Assembly: GCA_945907045.1 (NCBI GenBank)
Contig: CAMDSH010000009.1
Span: 1 to 64,000, forward strand
Origin: Rhizobium sp. Q54
GTDB lineage: Bacteria > Pseudomonadota > Alphaproteobacteria > Rhizobiales > Xanthobacteraceae
Direction: 5' to 3'
DNA length: 64,000 nt
Shown one piece after another: positions 45,749 through 54,831 of this stretch. The notes below the pieces were generated by a model. That model had not been told where the DNA came from. It ran no database searches and saw only the letters and a list, made by a program, of their open reading frames with translations. Each line of letters opens with the position of its first letter. Position 1 is the first letter of the stretch. The translations under genes were made by a program, and so were the position numbers.

Positions 45749-47563
45749 ATGCCCGTCCGCCAATTATCCGAGGCCGTCATCAACCGCATCGCCGCCGGCG
45801 AAGTGGTCGAGCGGCCCGCGAGCGTGGTGAAGGAACTGGTCGAGAACGCGCTCGATGCCGGTGCGCGCAAGATCGACATTCTCACCGAGGGCGGCGGGCG
45901 CTCGCGCATTACCGTCACCGACGACGGCGAGGGCATGACGCGTGCGGATCTGGCGCTTAGCGTCGACCGCCACGCGACATCGAAGCTCGACGGCAGCGAT
46001 CTCTTGGCGATCCATACGCTTGGCTTTCGCGGCGAGGCTTTGCCTTCCATCGGCGCGGTGGCGCGGCTTGTCCTCACCACGCGCCACGCCGGTGAGCCGC
46101 ATGCCTGGACGCTGAGCGTCGAGGGTGGCGTGAAGTCGGACGTAAAGCCCGCGGCCTTGAGCGAAGGCACGCGCGTCGAGGTGCGCGACCTGTTTTATGC
46201 AACACCCGCGCGGCTGAAATTCCTCAAAACCGACCGCAGCGAGGCGGAAGCCGTGCGCGAAGTGGTGCGGCGTCTTGCCATGAGCCGGCCCGATGTGGCG
46301 TTCACGCTCGCAGGCGAAGAGCGCATGCCGGTGACCTGGGCGGCGGCGTTGCCGAGCGGGCCGGGGCGCCTCGCGCGGCTCGCGGATGTGCTGGGTCTTG
46401 AGTTTCGCGCCAACGCGGTGGAAATCCGCGGCGAAGTGCACGGCACGGCGGTGGAAGGCTATGCCGCGCTCCCCACGCTCACGCGCGCCAATGCGCTCGG
46501 GCAATATCTTTTCGTCAATGGCCGCCCGGTGCGCGACAAGCTGCTGGTCGGCGCGGTGCGCGGCGCTTACGCCGATTATCTGCCGCGCGACCGGCACCCC
46601 ATTGTCGCATTGTTCGTCACGCTCGATCCGCGCGAGGTGGACGTCAACGTGCATCCGGCGAAAACCGAAGTGCGTTTCCGCGATGCTGGGCTGGTGCGCT
46701 CGCTGCTGGTGCGCGCGCTGAAAGACGCGCTTGCGCGCGACGGCCAGCGCACCTCGACTACCGGCGGCACCGCCACCATCGCGGCGTTCCGCCCGATGGG
46801 CGCGCCACGGCGCGGCGGTTTCGACTGGCAGCGCTCGTCCCCGCGTCCCGATCCGCGCGGGGGATATGTGCCGATGCGTGGCGGCGCGGGTTTAGCCGAA
46901 GTGGCGCAGGCCGCGTTCGATGTCGGCGATCCATCCGCCGACGCGCGCGTGGAAACGTTCGAGCCCGCCGCCGATCTGATCGAGCGCCCGCTCGGTGCTG
47001 CCCGTGCGCAGGTGCACGAGACCTACATCGTCTCGCAAACCAAAGACGGTCTCGTCATCGTCGATCAGCACGCCGCGCACGAGCGCCTCGTTTATGAGCG
47101 GCTGAAAACCGCGATCGATAAATCCGGCGTGGCGCGGCAGATTTTGCTGATTCCCGAAATCGTCGAACTCGACGCTGCCGACGTGGAGCGTTTGCTGTCA
47201 CGCGGCGGCGAACTCGCGAAATTCGGCCTTCTGATCGAAGCCTTCGGGCCGGGCGCGGTGGCGGTGCGCGAAACGCCGTCGCTGCTTGGCGAGGTCAATT
47301 CGAGTGGGATGGTCCGTGACCTCGCGGAGCACATGGCGGAATGGGAGGAGGCGCTGCCTTTGGAGCGCCGCCTTTTGCACGTCGCGGCGACGATGGCCTG
47401 CTACGGCTCGGTGCGGGCGGGGCGCCTGCTCAAGCCGGAGGAAATGAACGCATTGTTGCGCGAGATGGAAGCGACGCCGAATTCCGGCCAGTGCAACCAC
47501 GGCCGCCCGACTTATGTCGAACTGAAATTGACCGACATCGAACGGCTGTTCGGGCGCCGCTAA
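45749..47563 (+). CDS. mutL: DNA mismatch repair protein MutL
   Basis: A 604-aa GHKL ATPase/endonuclease. N-terminal motifs: ELVENALDAGARKI (residues about 26-39), DDGEGM, LGFRGEALPSIGAV. The C-terminal endonuclease motif DQHAAHERLVYE matches DQHA-X2-E-X4-E and the CNHGRP zinc box is present (QCNHGRPTYVELKL), so this MutL is of the endonuclease-proficient type found in bacteria without MutH. A Pro/Arg-rich linker lies at 330-390. Confidence 0.97.
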   Translation: MPVRQLSEAVINRIAAGEVVERPASVVKELVENALDAGARKIDILTEGGGRSRITVTDDGEGMTRADLALSVDRHATSKLDGSDLLAIHTLGFRGEALPSIGAVARLVLTTRHAGEPHAWTLSVEGGVKSDVKPAALSEGTRVEVRDLFYATPARLKFLKTDRSEAEAVREVVRRLAMSRPDVAFTLAGEERMPVTWAAALPSGPGRLARLADVLGLEFRANAVEIRGEVHGTAVEGYAALPTLTRANALGQYLFVNGRPVRDKLLVGAVRGAYADYLPRDRHPIVALFVTLDPREVDVNVHPAKTEVRFRDAGLVRSLLVRALKDALARDGQRTSTTGGTATIAAFRPMGAPRRGGFDWQRSSPRPDPRGGYVPMRGGAGLAEVAQAAFDVGDPSADARVETFEPAADLIERPLGAARAQVHETYIVSQTKDGLVIVDQHAAHERLVYERLKTAIDKSGVARQILLIPEIVELDAADVERLLSRGGELAKFGLLIEAFGPGAVAVRETPSLLGEVNSSGMVRDLAEHMAEWEEALPLERRLLHVAATMACYGSVRAGRLLKPEEMNALLREMEATPNSGQCNHGRPTYVELKLTDIERLFGRR

Positions 47564-47610
47564 CCTGCGCTAGGATGCGTCATCTTGAACGTTCATCTGG
47601 GGGCTTATCG

Positions 47611-47982
47611 ATGAAACATATTTTCGCGCTCGCGCTTCTTGCCGTGCTGGGATGGTCCGCGCCGTCTTTCGCCGCCGACAACGCCAGCCTGATCGGCAAT
47701 TACGTCGTCACCGGCACGGAGACCGACGGCAAGGCTTATGACGGCCCCGGCCCGCTCGCCATCACCATGGACAAGTCCGGCGCGCTCGAACTCAAATGGG
47801 ACGGCGGAAAATATGTCGGCATCGGCCAGGTTTCCGGCAATCAGGTGTTCGTCGGCGGCACCGCCGAAGGAAAATCCATCATCATGATCATGGAGATCAA
47901 GCCCGACGGTTCGCTGGAAGGTAAATGGTGGCGCCGCACCGACGCCGGCACCAAAGGCACCGAGGTCTGGAAAAAGAAGTGA
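47611..47982 (+). CDS. Small secreted beta-rich protein of unknown function
   Basis: A 123-aa protein with a signal peptide (1-22, SFAADNAS). The body is a single antiparallel beta unit, SLIGNYVVTGTETDGKAYDG, LAITMDKSGALELKWDGGKY, VSGNQVFVGG, and a tail GSLEGKWWRRTDAGTKGTEVWKK. The pattern of short strands with GKW.... resembles small lipocalin-like domains. No family recognised. CTGGGGG lies upstream of the ATG at 47611. The neighbours are mutL and rsmD, so no functional inference from context. Confidence 0.72.
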   Translation: MKHIFALALLAVLGWSAPSFAADNASLIGNYVVTGTETDGKAYDGPGPLAITMDKSGALELKWDGGKYVGIGQVSGNQVFVGGTAEGKSIIMIMEIKPDGSLEGKWWRRTDAGTKGTEVWKKK

Positions 47983-47985
47983 CGG

Positions 47986-48543
47986 CTAGTTGCCGTAACG
48001 CAAAAACGTAAACTCCGTATCGTCGTATTTGCGCCGCTCAAGTTCCTCGTAGCCTTCCGGCGCGGCGAACTTCGCGTCCGCCGATTCTTCGACGACGATG
48101 AGTGCGTCCGGCAAGAGCCATCCGCCTTCGCGCGCGGCGGCGAGGGATTTTTCGGCGAGATTCTGCCCGTAGGGCGGATCGAGGAACGCCAGCGAGAACG
48201 GTTCGACCGGGTAGGCGGGGCCGAGTTTTGTCGCATCGCGGCGGAAGATGCGCGTGACGCCGCCGAGGCCCAGCGCCTCGACGTTGTTGCGCAAGAGCGC
48301 GCGCGCCTCGACGCCTTCATCGACGAACAGCGTATAGGCTGCCCCTCGCGAGATCGCCTCAATGCCGAGCGCGCCGGTGCCGGCGAAAAGATCCAGCACG
48401 CGCGCGCCCGTGACGGGATCGCCATAGCCGTGAACGAGAATATTGAACAGCGCTTCGCGCAGGCGGTCGGCGGTCGGCCGCACGGCCTGCGTTTTCGGCG
48501 CGGCGATCGCGCGTCCGCGCAAACGGCCGCCAACGACGCGCAT
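47986..48543 (-). CDS. rsmD: 16S rRNA (guanine966-N2)-methyltransferase
   Basis: A 185-aa SAM-dependent enzyme. RVVGGRLRGRAIAAP opens it (typical of RsmD), the SAM motif I is VLDLFAGTGALGIEAISRGA (residues 49-68) and the catalytic FLDPPYGQ (DPPY) is at about 121-128. It modifies G966 of 16S rRNA. It starts at the last base of the upstream pseudouridine synthase stop (TAATG). Confidence 0.95.
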   Translation of the reverse strand: MRVVGGRLRGRAIAAPKTQAVRPTADRLREALFNILVHGYGDPVTGARVLDLFAGTGALGIEAISRGAAYTLFVDEGVEARALLRNNVEALGLGGVTRIFRRDATKLGPAYPVEPFSLAFLDPPYGQNLAEKSLAAAREGGWLLPDALIVVEESADAKFAAPEGYEELERRKYDDTEFTFLRYGN

Positions 48544-49544
48544 TAGCGCGTCTCCTTCTGACGCGGATATTTGGGACGGGGGCCGGACCGGCGGTCGCGG
48601 CGGCGGGTGTCCGTTTTCTTCTTGGTGTCACGCGCTTGCGCCTTGTCCGGCTCGCGGCCTGGCCGCTCGCTACGTTCGCTCCGCTTGCGGGATGTCACAG
48701 GAGCATCGCGCGGCGGCGCGGACGGTGCGGTCGGTTTTTCGCGAATCGCAACGGGAATTGCGTCGGCTATCGGCGCGTCGAAATCCGCGCCTGAGAGCGC
48801 GATGACCTTCTCGCCGAGTTTCTCGCGCAACTCTGTAGTCTGTACTTCCTCTACATGGCCGTCGGGCAGTTCGCCCAACTCGAACGGCCCGAACGAGACG
48901 CGGATCAGCCGGTTCACCTGCAGGCCGAGCGAGCGCAGCACGTTGCGCACCTCGCGGTTCTTGCCTTCCTTGATCGCGAAAGTGAGCCACACATTCGCGC
49001 CCTGTTCGCGGTCGAGCGTCGCCTCGATCGGCCCGTAGCGCACGCCGTCGATGGTGATGCCGCGCCGCAATCCGTTGAGCGCGTGCTGCGTTACGCGGCC
49101 ATAGGCGCGCACCCGATAGCTCCGCAGCCATCCGGTCTGCGGCAACTCAAGCGCGCGCGCGAGACCGCCGTCGTTGGTGAGCAGCAGCAGGCCTTCGGTG
49201 TTGATGTCGAGGCGCCCGACGCTGATGAGCCGCGGCAGATGCCGCGGCAACCCGCCGAAGATGGTGGGGCGGCCCTGCGGGTCGGAATGCGTGGTGACGA
49301 GGCCGGGCGGTTTGTTGTGCAGGAACAGCCGCGTGCGCCCGGCGCGCGGCAGCGGCTTGCCGTCCACGGTGATGCGGTCGGCCGGGCCGACATTGAGCGC
49401 GGGTGAGGAGATCACCGCGCCGTTGACCGAAACGCGCCCGGCGGCGATCCATGCCTCCGCCTCGCGGCGTGAGGCCAGCCCCGCGCGCGCCATCATCTTG
49501 GCGATGCGCTCGCCGGTTTTTTCGTCTGTGCTCTTCGTGGGCAT
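48543..49544 (-). CDS. 23S rRNA pseudouridine synthase, RluB/RsuA family
   Basis: A 333-aa enzyme with an N-terminal S4 domain (ERIAKMMARAGLASRREAEAWI), the catalytic GRLDINTEGLLLLTND (Asp in RLD) and the KEGKNREVRN motif that marks RluB/RsuA. A 75-residue basic tail (Arg/Lys/Pro-rich, from about 255) follows, as in many alphaproteobacterial members. The ATG at 49544 is chosen over earlier starts because the upstream frame is antisense to tadA. It is the first gene of an rlu-rsmD operon. Confidence 0.92.
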   Translation of the reverse strand: MPTKSTDEKTGERIAKMMARAGLASRREAEAWIAAGRVSVNGAVISSPALNVGPADRITVDGKPLPRAGRTRLFLHNKPPGLVTTHSDPQGRPTIFGGLPRHLPRLISVGRLDINTEGLLLLTNDGGLARALELPQTGWLRSYRVRAYGRVTQHALNGLRRGITIDGVRYGPIEATLDREQGANVWLTFAIKEGKNREVRNVLRSLGLQVNRLIRVSFGPFELGELPDGHVEEVQTTELREKLGEKVIALSGADFDAPIADAIPVAIREKPTAPSAPPRDAPVTSRKRSERSERPGREPDKAQARDTKKKTDTRRRDRRSGPRPKYPRQKETR

Positions 49545-49598
49545 GGAAGGTGTATAAAGACGTTGATGGCGGGAACAAGCCCAGTCGAGAGAACAGTC

Positions 49599-50042
49599 GT
49601 GACCGATTCCCCGATGCAAATTGCTTTGGACCAAGCCCGCGCCGCCCAGGCGCGCGGCGAGGTGCCGGTCGGGGCCGTGATCGTCCGCGCGGGCGAGGTG
49701 ATCGCGCAGGCCGGCAACCGCACGCTGGCCGAGCATGATCCGACGGCGCACGCCGAATTGCTCGCCATCCGGCAGGCGGCGGCGATGCTGGGAAGCGAGC
49801 GGCTGACGGATTGCGATCTCTACGTCACGCTGGAGCCGTGCGCGATGTGCGCGGCGGCGATCTCGTTCGCCCGCATCCGGCGGCTGTATTACGGCGCGTC
49901 CGATGCCAAAGGCGGCGCGGTGGAAAACGGCGTGCGGTTTTTCTCCTCGCCCGCCTGCCATCACAGACCGGAAGTCTATGGCGGATTGAGCGAGAGCGAG
50001 AGCGGCGAATTGCTGAAAGCGTTTTTCAGGGCGCGGCGCTAG
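49599..50042 (+). CDS. tadA: tRNA-specific adenosine deaminase
   Basis: A 147-aa zinc deaminase making inosine at tRNA-Arg position 34. The motif pair is HAE (DPTAHAELLAI) and PCAMC (LEPCAMCAAAIS), with EVPVGAVIV at the N-terminus and the C-terminal FFRARR. The start is taken as GTG 49599, with GAGAGA just upstream; ATG 49566 would add eleven atypical residues. Divergent from the pseudouridine synthase. Confidence 0.93.
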   Translation: MTDSPMQIALDQARAAQARGEVPVGAVIVRAGEVIAQAGNRTLAEHDPTAHAELLAIRQAAAMLGSERLTDCDLYVTLEPCAMCAAAISFARIRRLYYGASDAKGGAVENGVRFFSSPACHHRPEVYGGLSESESGELLKAFFRARR

Positions 50043-50057
50043 GCGCGCCGGCGGGCA

Positions 50058-50228
50058 TCACACCGTGCGGTCGAGCATTTTCCCGGTGCCGGGCGCGTTG
50101 GCGGCCTGCACCCGTGCGGCGGCCTCATCGTCATGGCCGTTGTCGTTGCTTTGATCCGGCGCGGGCGATTGTTGCGCGGTTCCGCTGCGCGGCAAGATTG
50201 TCTGGATGCCGATGCTGGAAATGGACAT
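50058..50228 (-). CDS. 56-aa peptide of a small alphaproteobacterial family
   Basis: A short acidic peptide, MSISSIGIQTIL then SPAPDQSNDNGHDDEAAARV and the C-terminal APGTGKMLDRTV. Small proteins of the same shape (MSIS.IG..., a D/N-rich middle and a APGTG..VD.. end) are abundant in Bradyrhizobium genomes; I know no function. The ATG at 50228 is supported by GAAGAG ten bases upstream. It converges on tadA. Confidence 0.65.
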   Translation of the reverse strand: MSISSIGIQTILPRSGTAQQSPAPDQSNDNGHDDEAAARVQAANAPGTGKMLDRTV

Positions 50229-50324
50229 TTTCACTCTTCGGATGCGGGACATGGCGAGTGGCTTACGCGCAAAATATCAATGCTCCGCGCGCGACTTCCC
50301 GACAAATTTAGTCAATATTTTTGC

Positions 50325-51407
50325 TCAGCGCGCGCCGGCTTCCCGCGCGAATTCCCACGCCTTCACGGCCAAGGGCCGGATCATTTCCGCTTTCGCGGGC
50401 GCGAATTCGCTGGTCGCAGTGCCATCGCGTACGCGGCCGATGATGCCTTGCAGGATCGCGGCGATGCGAAAGAAATTATAGGCAAGATACGCGGGCAAAT
50501 GCGGGCGCGGGTCGAGGCCCGTGCGCGCGACGTAGGCTTCGACGTAATCCTTCATCGCCGGAATGCCGAGCGCGGAGAGGTCGTGGCCCACAAGCGTCGC
50601 GGTGCCGGCGGCGCTTTCCGAATGCGGCATGTGCCACGCCATCAAATGATAGGAAAAATCCGCCAGCGGATCGCCCAGCGTGGATAATTCCCAATCGAGC
50701 ACCGCGAGAATTTCCGGCGCGTCATGACCAAGGATCATGTTGTCGAGCCGGTAGTCGCCGTGCACCAGCCGCGCCGGCCCCGCGGGCGGAATATGCGCGG
50801 GCAACCATTCCATCAGACGCTCCATCTCATCGATCGTCTCTGTTTGCGAGGCGCGGTACTGTTTCGACCAGCGCTCGACCTGCCGCGCGACGTAATTCTC
50901 CGCCTTGCCGAAATCGCCAAGCCCGATGGCGGCGGGATCGTATGAATGCAATTTCGCCAGCGTTGCGTTCATCGCGTCATAGACTGCGGTGCGCTCAACG
51001 GGGTTTGATCCCGCCATCTGCGGTTCCCAGAACACGCGGCCATCGACATGCGCCATCAGATAAAACGGCGTTCCCGCCACGCTGGCGTCGTCGCACAACA
51101 CCAATGGTTCGGCGACGGGATAACCTTGCGCGTGCAGCGCGCGGATCACGCGGTATTCGCGCTCGACCGCGTGCGCGGATGGCAGCAGCTTGCCGGGCGG
51201 CTTTCGCCGCAGCACGTAATTGTGCGCCGGCGTTTGCAGAAAATAAGTCGGATTGGACTGGCCGCCCTTGAACTGTTTGACGCTAAGCGGGCCCTTGAAT
51301 CCTTTGACGTGTTGCGCGAGATAAGTCTCCAGCCGCGCGGCGTCGATGCGCAATGCCTCTGCCACGTCCTTGGTGCCGGAAAAAGCCTGCTGGCGGTCAA
51401 TGCTCAT
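50325..51407 (-). CDS. Aminoglycoside-phosphotransferase-like (APH) family protein
   Basis: A 360-aa kinase-fold protein. KQFKGGQSNPTYFLQTP is the glycine loop, NYVLRRKPPGKLLPSAHAVEREY holds the Lys and Glu, the Brenner motif is LVHGDYRLDNMI and the metal motif LDWELSTLGDPLADF. It is the ACAD10/FadE36-type subgroup, usually next to acyl-CoA dehydrogenases rather than a drug-resistance enzyme. Here it precedes the haloacetate dehalogenase gene with an 18-base gap and no dehydrogenase nearby. Confidence 0.9.
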   Translation of the reverse strand: MSIDRQQAFSGTKDVAEALRIDAARLETYLAQHVKGFKGPLSVKQFKGGQSNPTYFLQTPAHNYVLRRKPPGKLLPSAHAVEREYRVIRALHAQGYPVAEPLVLCDDASVAGTPFYLMAHVDGRVFWEPQMAGSNPVERTAVYDAMNATLAKLHSYDPAAIGLGDFGKAENYVARQVERWSKQYRASQTETIDEMERLMEWLPAHIPPAGPARLVHGDYRLDNMILGHDAPEILAVLDWELSTLGDPLADFSYHLMAWHMPHSESAAGTATLVGHDLSALGIPAMKDYVEAYVARTGLDPRPHLPAYLAYNFFRIAAILQGIIGRVRDGTATSEFAPAKAEMIRPLAVKAWEFAREAGAR

Positions 51408-51425
51408 GCGTGCTCGCGTCGCCGT

Positions 51426-52328
51426 TCAGCCGTTGAAAAATTCGAGCAGCGCTTTGGCGGTCACCTGCGGATTTTCCTCGCACGGATAATGCCCGCAGTC
51501 GACCGTGATGCCGCGCACGCCGTCCGCCCATTGCTTCCAGGCCGCGAGCGGGCCGGACGTCTCGCTCGGAATTCCGGCAGCGCCCCACAGCGCCAGCACG
51601 GGGCAGGTGATTTTCTTTCCCGCCGCGCGGTCGGCTTCGTCATGGGCAAGATCGGTGCTCCATCCGGCACGATAGTCCTCGCAGGTTGCGTGGATGCGCA
51701 GCGGATCGGAGATGAAGGCGCGGTAGTGATCGAGCGCGCGCGGATCAAACGGGGAGAGGTCCTTGCTCTTGGCCAGGCTCGCCATTTTCCATTCGAGGTA
51801 TTCGACCGGCGCTTTCGAAAGCAGCATTTCGGGCAGCGGCGCGGCCTGCGCGAGGAACGGCCAGTGCCAGACCTTGAACGCGGACTTGCGGTCCATGCCG
51901 TGCCACATGTCGTAAGTCGGAACGATGTCGAGCACGGCAAGGCGAATGAGCCGGCCGGGATTGTCGAGCGCGAGACGATAGGCGACGCGTCCGCCGCGGT
52001 CGTGGCCCGCGAGATTAAATCGCGCGTGGCCCAGTTTCTCCATCACCTCGATCATCACCTTCGCCATCGAGCGCTTGTCGTAAGGCGCATGCGATGCGTC
52101 CGCTTCCGGCACGGCGGACCAGCCGTAGCCCGGCAAATCCGCGATCACGAGGCTGAAATGCTGCGCGAGCATTGGCGCGACGCGATGCCAGATCACGTTC
52201 GTTTGCGGATAGCCGTGCAGCAGCAAAAGCGGCGGGCCCTTGCCCCCACCGCGCGCGAAAATTTTGCCGATGGATGTGTCGATCCAATGCACGGCAAAAC
52301 CGGGAAAGAGATCGGCAAGATCGGTCAT
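51426..52328 (-). CDS. Haloacetate dehalogenase (fluoroacetate dehalogenase family)
   Basis: A 300-aa alpha/beta hydrolase, defluorinating type. With the start at 52328 (MTDLADLFPGF) the key residues fall exactly at the numbering of the Rhodopseudomonas palustris fluoroacetate dehalogenase: nucleophile Asp110 with Arg111 and Arg114 (GHDRGGR), Asp134, halide-pocket His155, Trp156 and Tyr219, and His280 (CGHYPCEEN). This strongly suggests a working C-F/C-Cl hydrolase acting on haloacetates. It follows the APH-like gene in the opposite reading order (upstream of it). Confidence 0.9.
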   Translation of the reverse strand: MTDLADLFPGFAVHWIDTSIGKIFARGGGKGPPLLLLHGYPQTNVIWHRVAPMLAQHFSLVIADLPGYGWSAVPEADASHAPYDKRSMAKVMIEVMEKLGHARFNLAGHDRGGRVAYRLALDNPGRLIRLAVLDIVPTYDMWHGMDRKSAFKVWHWPFLAQAAPLPEMLLSKAPVEYLEWKMASLAKSKDLSPFDPRALDHYRAFISDPLRIHATCEDYRAGWSTDLAHDEADRAAGKKITCPVLALWGAAGIPSETSGPLAAWKQWADGVRGITVDCGHYPCEENPQVTAKALLEFFNG

Positions 52329-52427
52329 CTGCATATTGTCCGGCATGATCGTGGCAGGGAGCGCGCCCGCGATCATACGGCAATGCAGAAACTAATTTCA
52401 GAAATTTTTAGAAAAACTTCCTCAAGA

Positions 52428-52451
52428 CAAAGCCCGGCGAGGGCCGGGCTC
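52428..52451 (-). terminator. Hairpin at the end of the first small secreted protein gene
   Basis: AGCCCGGC-GAGG-GCCGGGCT (8-bp stem) followed on the minus strand by TTTGTC. The weak U-run makes it a probable but imperfect terminator for the gene at 52477. Confidence 0.6.
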
Positions 52452-52476
52452 TGCCTTGGAGAAAGCAATCGCCGTA

Positions 52477-52716
52477 TTACGGACTGCCCGTTTCGGCCTG
52501 CTTCAGGATGCCGAGACGGACGTTCGGATCCGGGTCGTGTCCGACGATCTGCCCGCCGACAACGACGTCGCCCGGTACAGCGTAGTTGTAGTCGGCCGAG
52601 GCATAGGCCTCTGTGCCGACCCATGACTGCTGCTGATTGTAGTGCCTGGCGTTCTTGGCCATGGCCGGCGACGCGATAAGCGCCGTCAACGCGACTGCTG
52701 TGAGAATTTTCTTCAT
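52477..52716 (-). CDS. Small secreted protein with C-terminal DPDPNVRL motif (paralogue 1)
   Basis: A 79-aa protein with a signal peptide (1-20, PAMAKNAR). The mature 59 residues are AAs such as QQQSWVGTEAYASADYNYAVPGD and end GGQIVGHDPDPNVRLGILKQAETGSP. ATG at 52716 has GGAGA nine bases upstream, better than the long upstream extension. The C-terminal 25 residues are shared with the next gene, so the two are paralogues. The family is plentiful in Bradyrhizobium but uncharacterised to my knowledge. Confidence 0.8.
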   Translation of the reverse strand: MKKILTAVALTALIASPAMAKNARHYNQQQSWVGTEAYASADYNYAVPGDVVVGGQIVGHDPDPNVRLGILKQAETGSP

Positions 52717-52935
52717 GATGTATTGTCTCCATTGAACGAGGAGTTTGTCACCCCTCGCATAGCCAACGTGCGAGCGCGGGAGTTTGTTGCATCGCAAAGA
52801 AAAATTCTCCCTATGAGTTCCGTGCATTGGTGAGTCGCAGTCACAATTTCGGCGCGTTGGAGTCACGCTTTCGCCGTCTCGTGATTCCGGAAATGAAAAT
52901 AAGATTTTAGAAAAACGATTCCGCCGCTCAAAGCA

Positions 52936-52958
52936 AAGCCCGGCGCGAAGCCGGGCCT
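52936..52958 (-). terminator. Hairpin at the end of the second small secreted protein gene
   Basis: GCCCGGC-GCGAA-GCCGGGC stem (7 bp) with TTTGCTTTG following on the minus strand. It nearly repeats the hairpin 500 bases away at 52428, so the gene pair plus terminators looks like a duplicated unit. Confidence 0.6.
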
Positions 52959-52984
52959 TGCCTCGAGAAAACGGATGCCGGAAA

Positions 52985-53206
52985 TTACGGGCTGCCGGTT
53001 TCGGCCTTACGCAGCATTTCCAGGCGGACGTTGGCGTCGGGATCGCGCCCGATGATCTGCCCGTCTGCGACCAGAATGCTCGGATTGTGGGTAACGTAGG
53101 CAGCGCTCGCGCCGGTATGAGTCATCCGCACATGCGCCGATTTCGCAAACGCCGGCGACGCAACGACGGCGGCCAGCGCAATGGTAGCAACAAGAAGCTT
53201 CTTCAT
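52985..53206 (-). CDS. Small secreted protein with C-terminal DPDANVRL motif (paralogue 2)
   Basis: A 73-aa protein with signal peptide MKKLLVATIALAAVVASPAFA. The mature chain is SAHVRMTHTGASAAYVTHNP and then VADGQIIGRDPDANVRLEMLRKAETGSP, aligning with paralogue 1 at its C-terminal half (G.I.G.DPD.NVRL..L..AETGSP). The N-terminal halves differ. It has its own terminator hairpin, so it is probably transcribed separately. Confidence 0.8.
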   Translation of the reverse strand: MKKLLVATIALAAVVASPAFAKSAHVRMTHTGASAAYVTHNPSILVADGQIIGRDPDANVRLEMLRKAETGSP

Positions 53207-53463
53207 ATTAGATCTCCAGATAGCGATTTCGAATCGCCGCCCTCGCCGTGGAACCTAGGGAGGGCGCCGCGCATCGGAAACACGCGCTACGCATAGTGGG
53301 CATGCCGGATTGTGAGAAAATTACAGCTTCGTAATTGTGCGCAGAATGCGAAGTTCGATGCTGCAGCGGCAGCTTCGCGTGCCCTATGCAACGAAAGGAT
53401 ATGAGAACATCGCATTCGCGCTGACGCGCAAGTGATCATGGAGTGATCGTGGAGCGCGCGGCG

Positions 53464-54744
53464 TTAACCGTTTTGTTCGCGCTTGATCGCCTGCCAGCCG
53501 ATATCGCGGCGGCAGAAACCGTCCGGCCAGCGGATTTTATCCACCGCCGCATAAGCGCGCGCCTGTGCCTGCGCCACGGTCTTGCCGCGTCCGCAGACAT
53601 TCAGGACGCGCCCGCCGTTCGCGACAATTTTGCCGCCCTCCGCTTTGGTGCCGGCGTGGAAAATTTCCACATCCTCAAGCGCGACGGCATCATCCAATCC
53701 TTCGATGACGGAGCCTTTGGCGTAGTCGCCGGGATACCCTTTCGCCGCCATCACCACGGTAAGCGCGGCGTCCGGATACCAGCGCAGATCGAAATTTTTC
53801 AGCTGCCCGTCGCGCGCCGCGATCAGCGCTGGAACCAAATCCGACATCAGGCGCAGCATCAGCACCTGCGTTTCCGGATCGCCGAAGCGTGCGTTGTATT
53901 CGATCAGTTTGGGGCCTTGCGCCGTTATCATCAATCCAGCGAACAGCACGCCCTTGTAAGGCGCGCCCATCGCGGCCAGCGCGCGCACCGTGGGCAGCAC
54001 GATCTCATCCATCGTGCGTTTCGTCATTTCCGGCGTCATGATCGCGGCCGGCGAATAGGCGCCCATGCCGCCGGTGTTCGGGCCCTTGTCGCCGTCAAAC
54101 ACGCGCTTGTGGTCCTGCGCCGAGGCCAGCGCGATCGCTGTCGTGCCGTCGCACAGCGCGAAGAAGGAAGCTTCCTCGCCGCGCATGAATTCCTCGATCA
54201 CGACTTCGTTGCCCGCGCTGCCCAAACCGCCGCCGAAGATCATGTCCACGGCGGCAAGCGCTTCGTCCAATGTCTCGGCGACGACGACGCCTTTTCCCGC
54301 CGCAAGGCCGTCCGCCTTCACGACGATGGGCGCGCCCATCTTGCGGACGTAATCTTTCGCGGGCGCGGCGGACTTGAAACGCTCATAGGCCGCGGTCGGA
54401 ATGTTGTTGGCCTTGCACAGATCCTTGGTAAAACCTTTCGAGCCCTCCAGCTGCGCGGCTTTCTTGCCGGGGCCGAATGCCTTGATGCCCGCTGCTTCCA
54501 GATCGTCGACGATGCCGGCGCAGAGCGGCGCTTCCGGGCCGACGACGACGAAATCGATTTTTTGTTTTTTGCAGAACGCGATCACCGCCGCATGGTCGGC
54601 AATATCGAGCGCGACGCATTCGGCTTCCCTAGCGATGCCGGCGTTGCCGGACGCGCAATACAATTTATCGGCGAGCGGGCTTGCGGCCATTTTCCAGGCC
54701 AGCGCGTGTTCGCGCCCGCCGGCGCCGAGGAGGAGGATGTTCAT
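53464..54744 (-). CDS. purD: Phosphoribosylamine-glycine ligase (GARS)
   Basis: A 426-aa ATP-grasp enzyme of purine synthesis. It begins [22 protein letters not shown], with [20 protein letters not shown], the ATP-grasp core [23 protein letters not shown] and the metal site [17 protein letters not shown] (Glu/Asp/Asn). It catalyses phosphoribosylamine + glycine + ATP. xseA is divergent, 87 bases away. Confidence 0.97.
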   Translation of the reverse strand: MNILLLGAGGREHALAWKMAASPLADKLYCASGNAGIAREAECVALDIADHAAVIAFCKKQKIDFVVVGPEAPLCAGIVDDLEAAGIKAFGPGKKAAQLEGSKGFTKDLCKANNIPTAAYERFKSAAPAKDYVRKMGAPIVVKADGLAAGKGVVVAETLDEALAAVDMIFGGGLGSAGNEVVIEEFMRGEEASFFALCDGTTAIALASAQDHKRVFDGDKGPNTGGMGAYSPAAIMTPEMTKRTMDEIVLPTVRALAAMGAPYKGVLFAGLMITAQGPKLIEYNARFGDPETQVLMLRLMSDLVPALIAARDGQLKNFDLRWYPDAALTVVMAAKGYPGDYAKGSVIEGLDDAVALEDVEIFHAGTKAEGGKIVANGGRVLNVCGRGKTVAQAQARAYAAVDKIRWPDGFCRRDIGWQAIKREQNG

Positions 54745-54831
54745 GCCAATGCGGCCGGGCTAAAGATCAATACGCAATTGATGTAGCATGGCGCATTGCC
54801 TCCGCAAGAGATTCGCCGCAAGAGACTCCCG

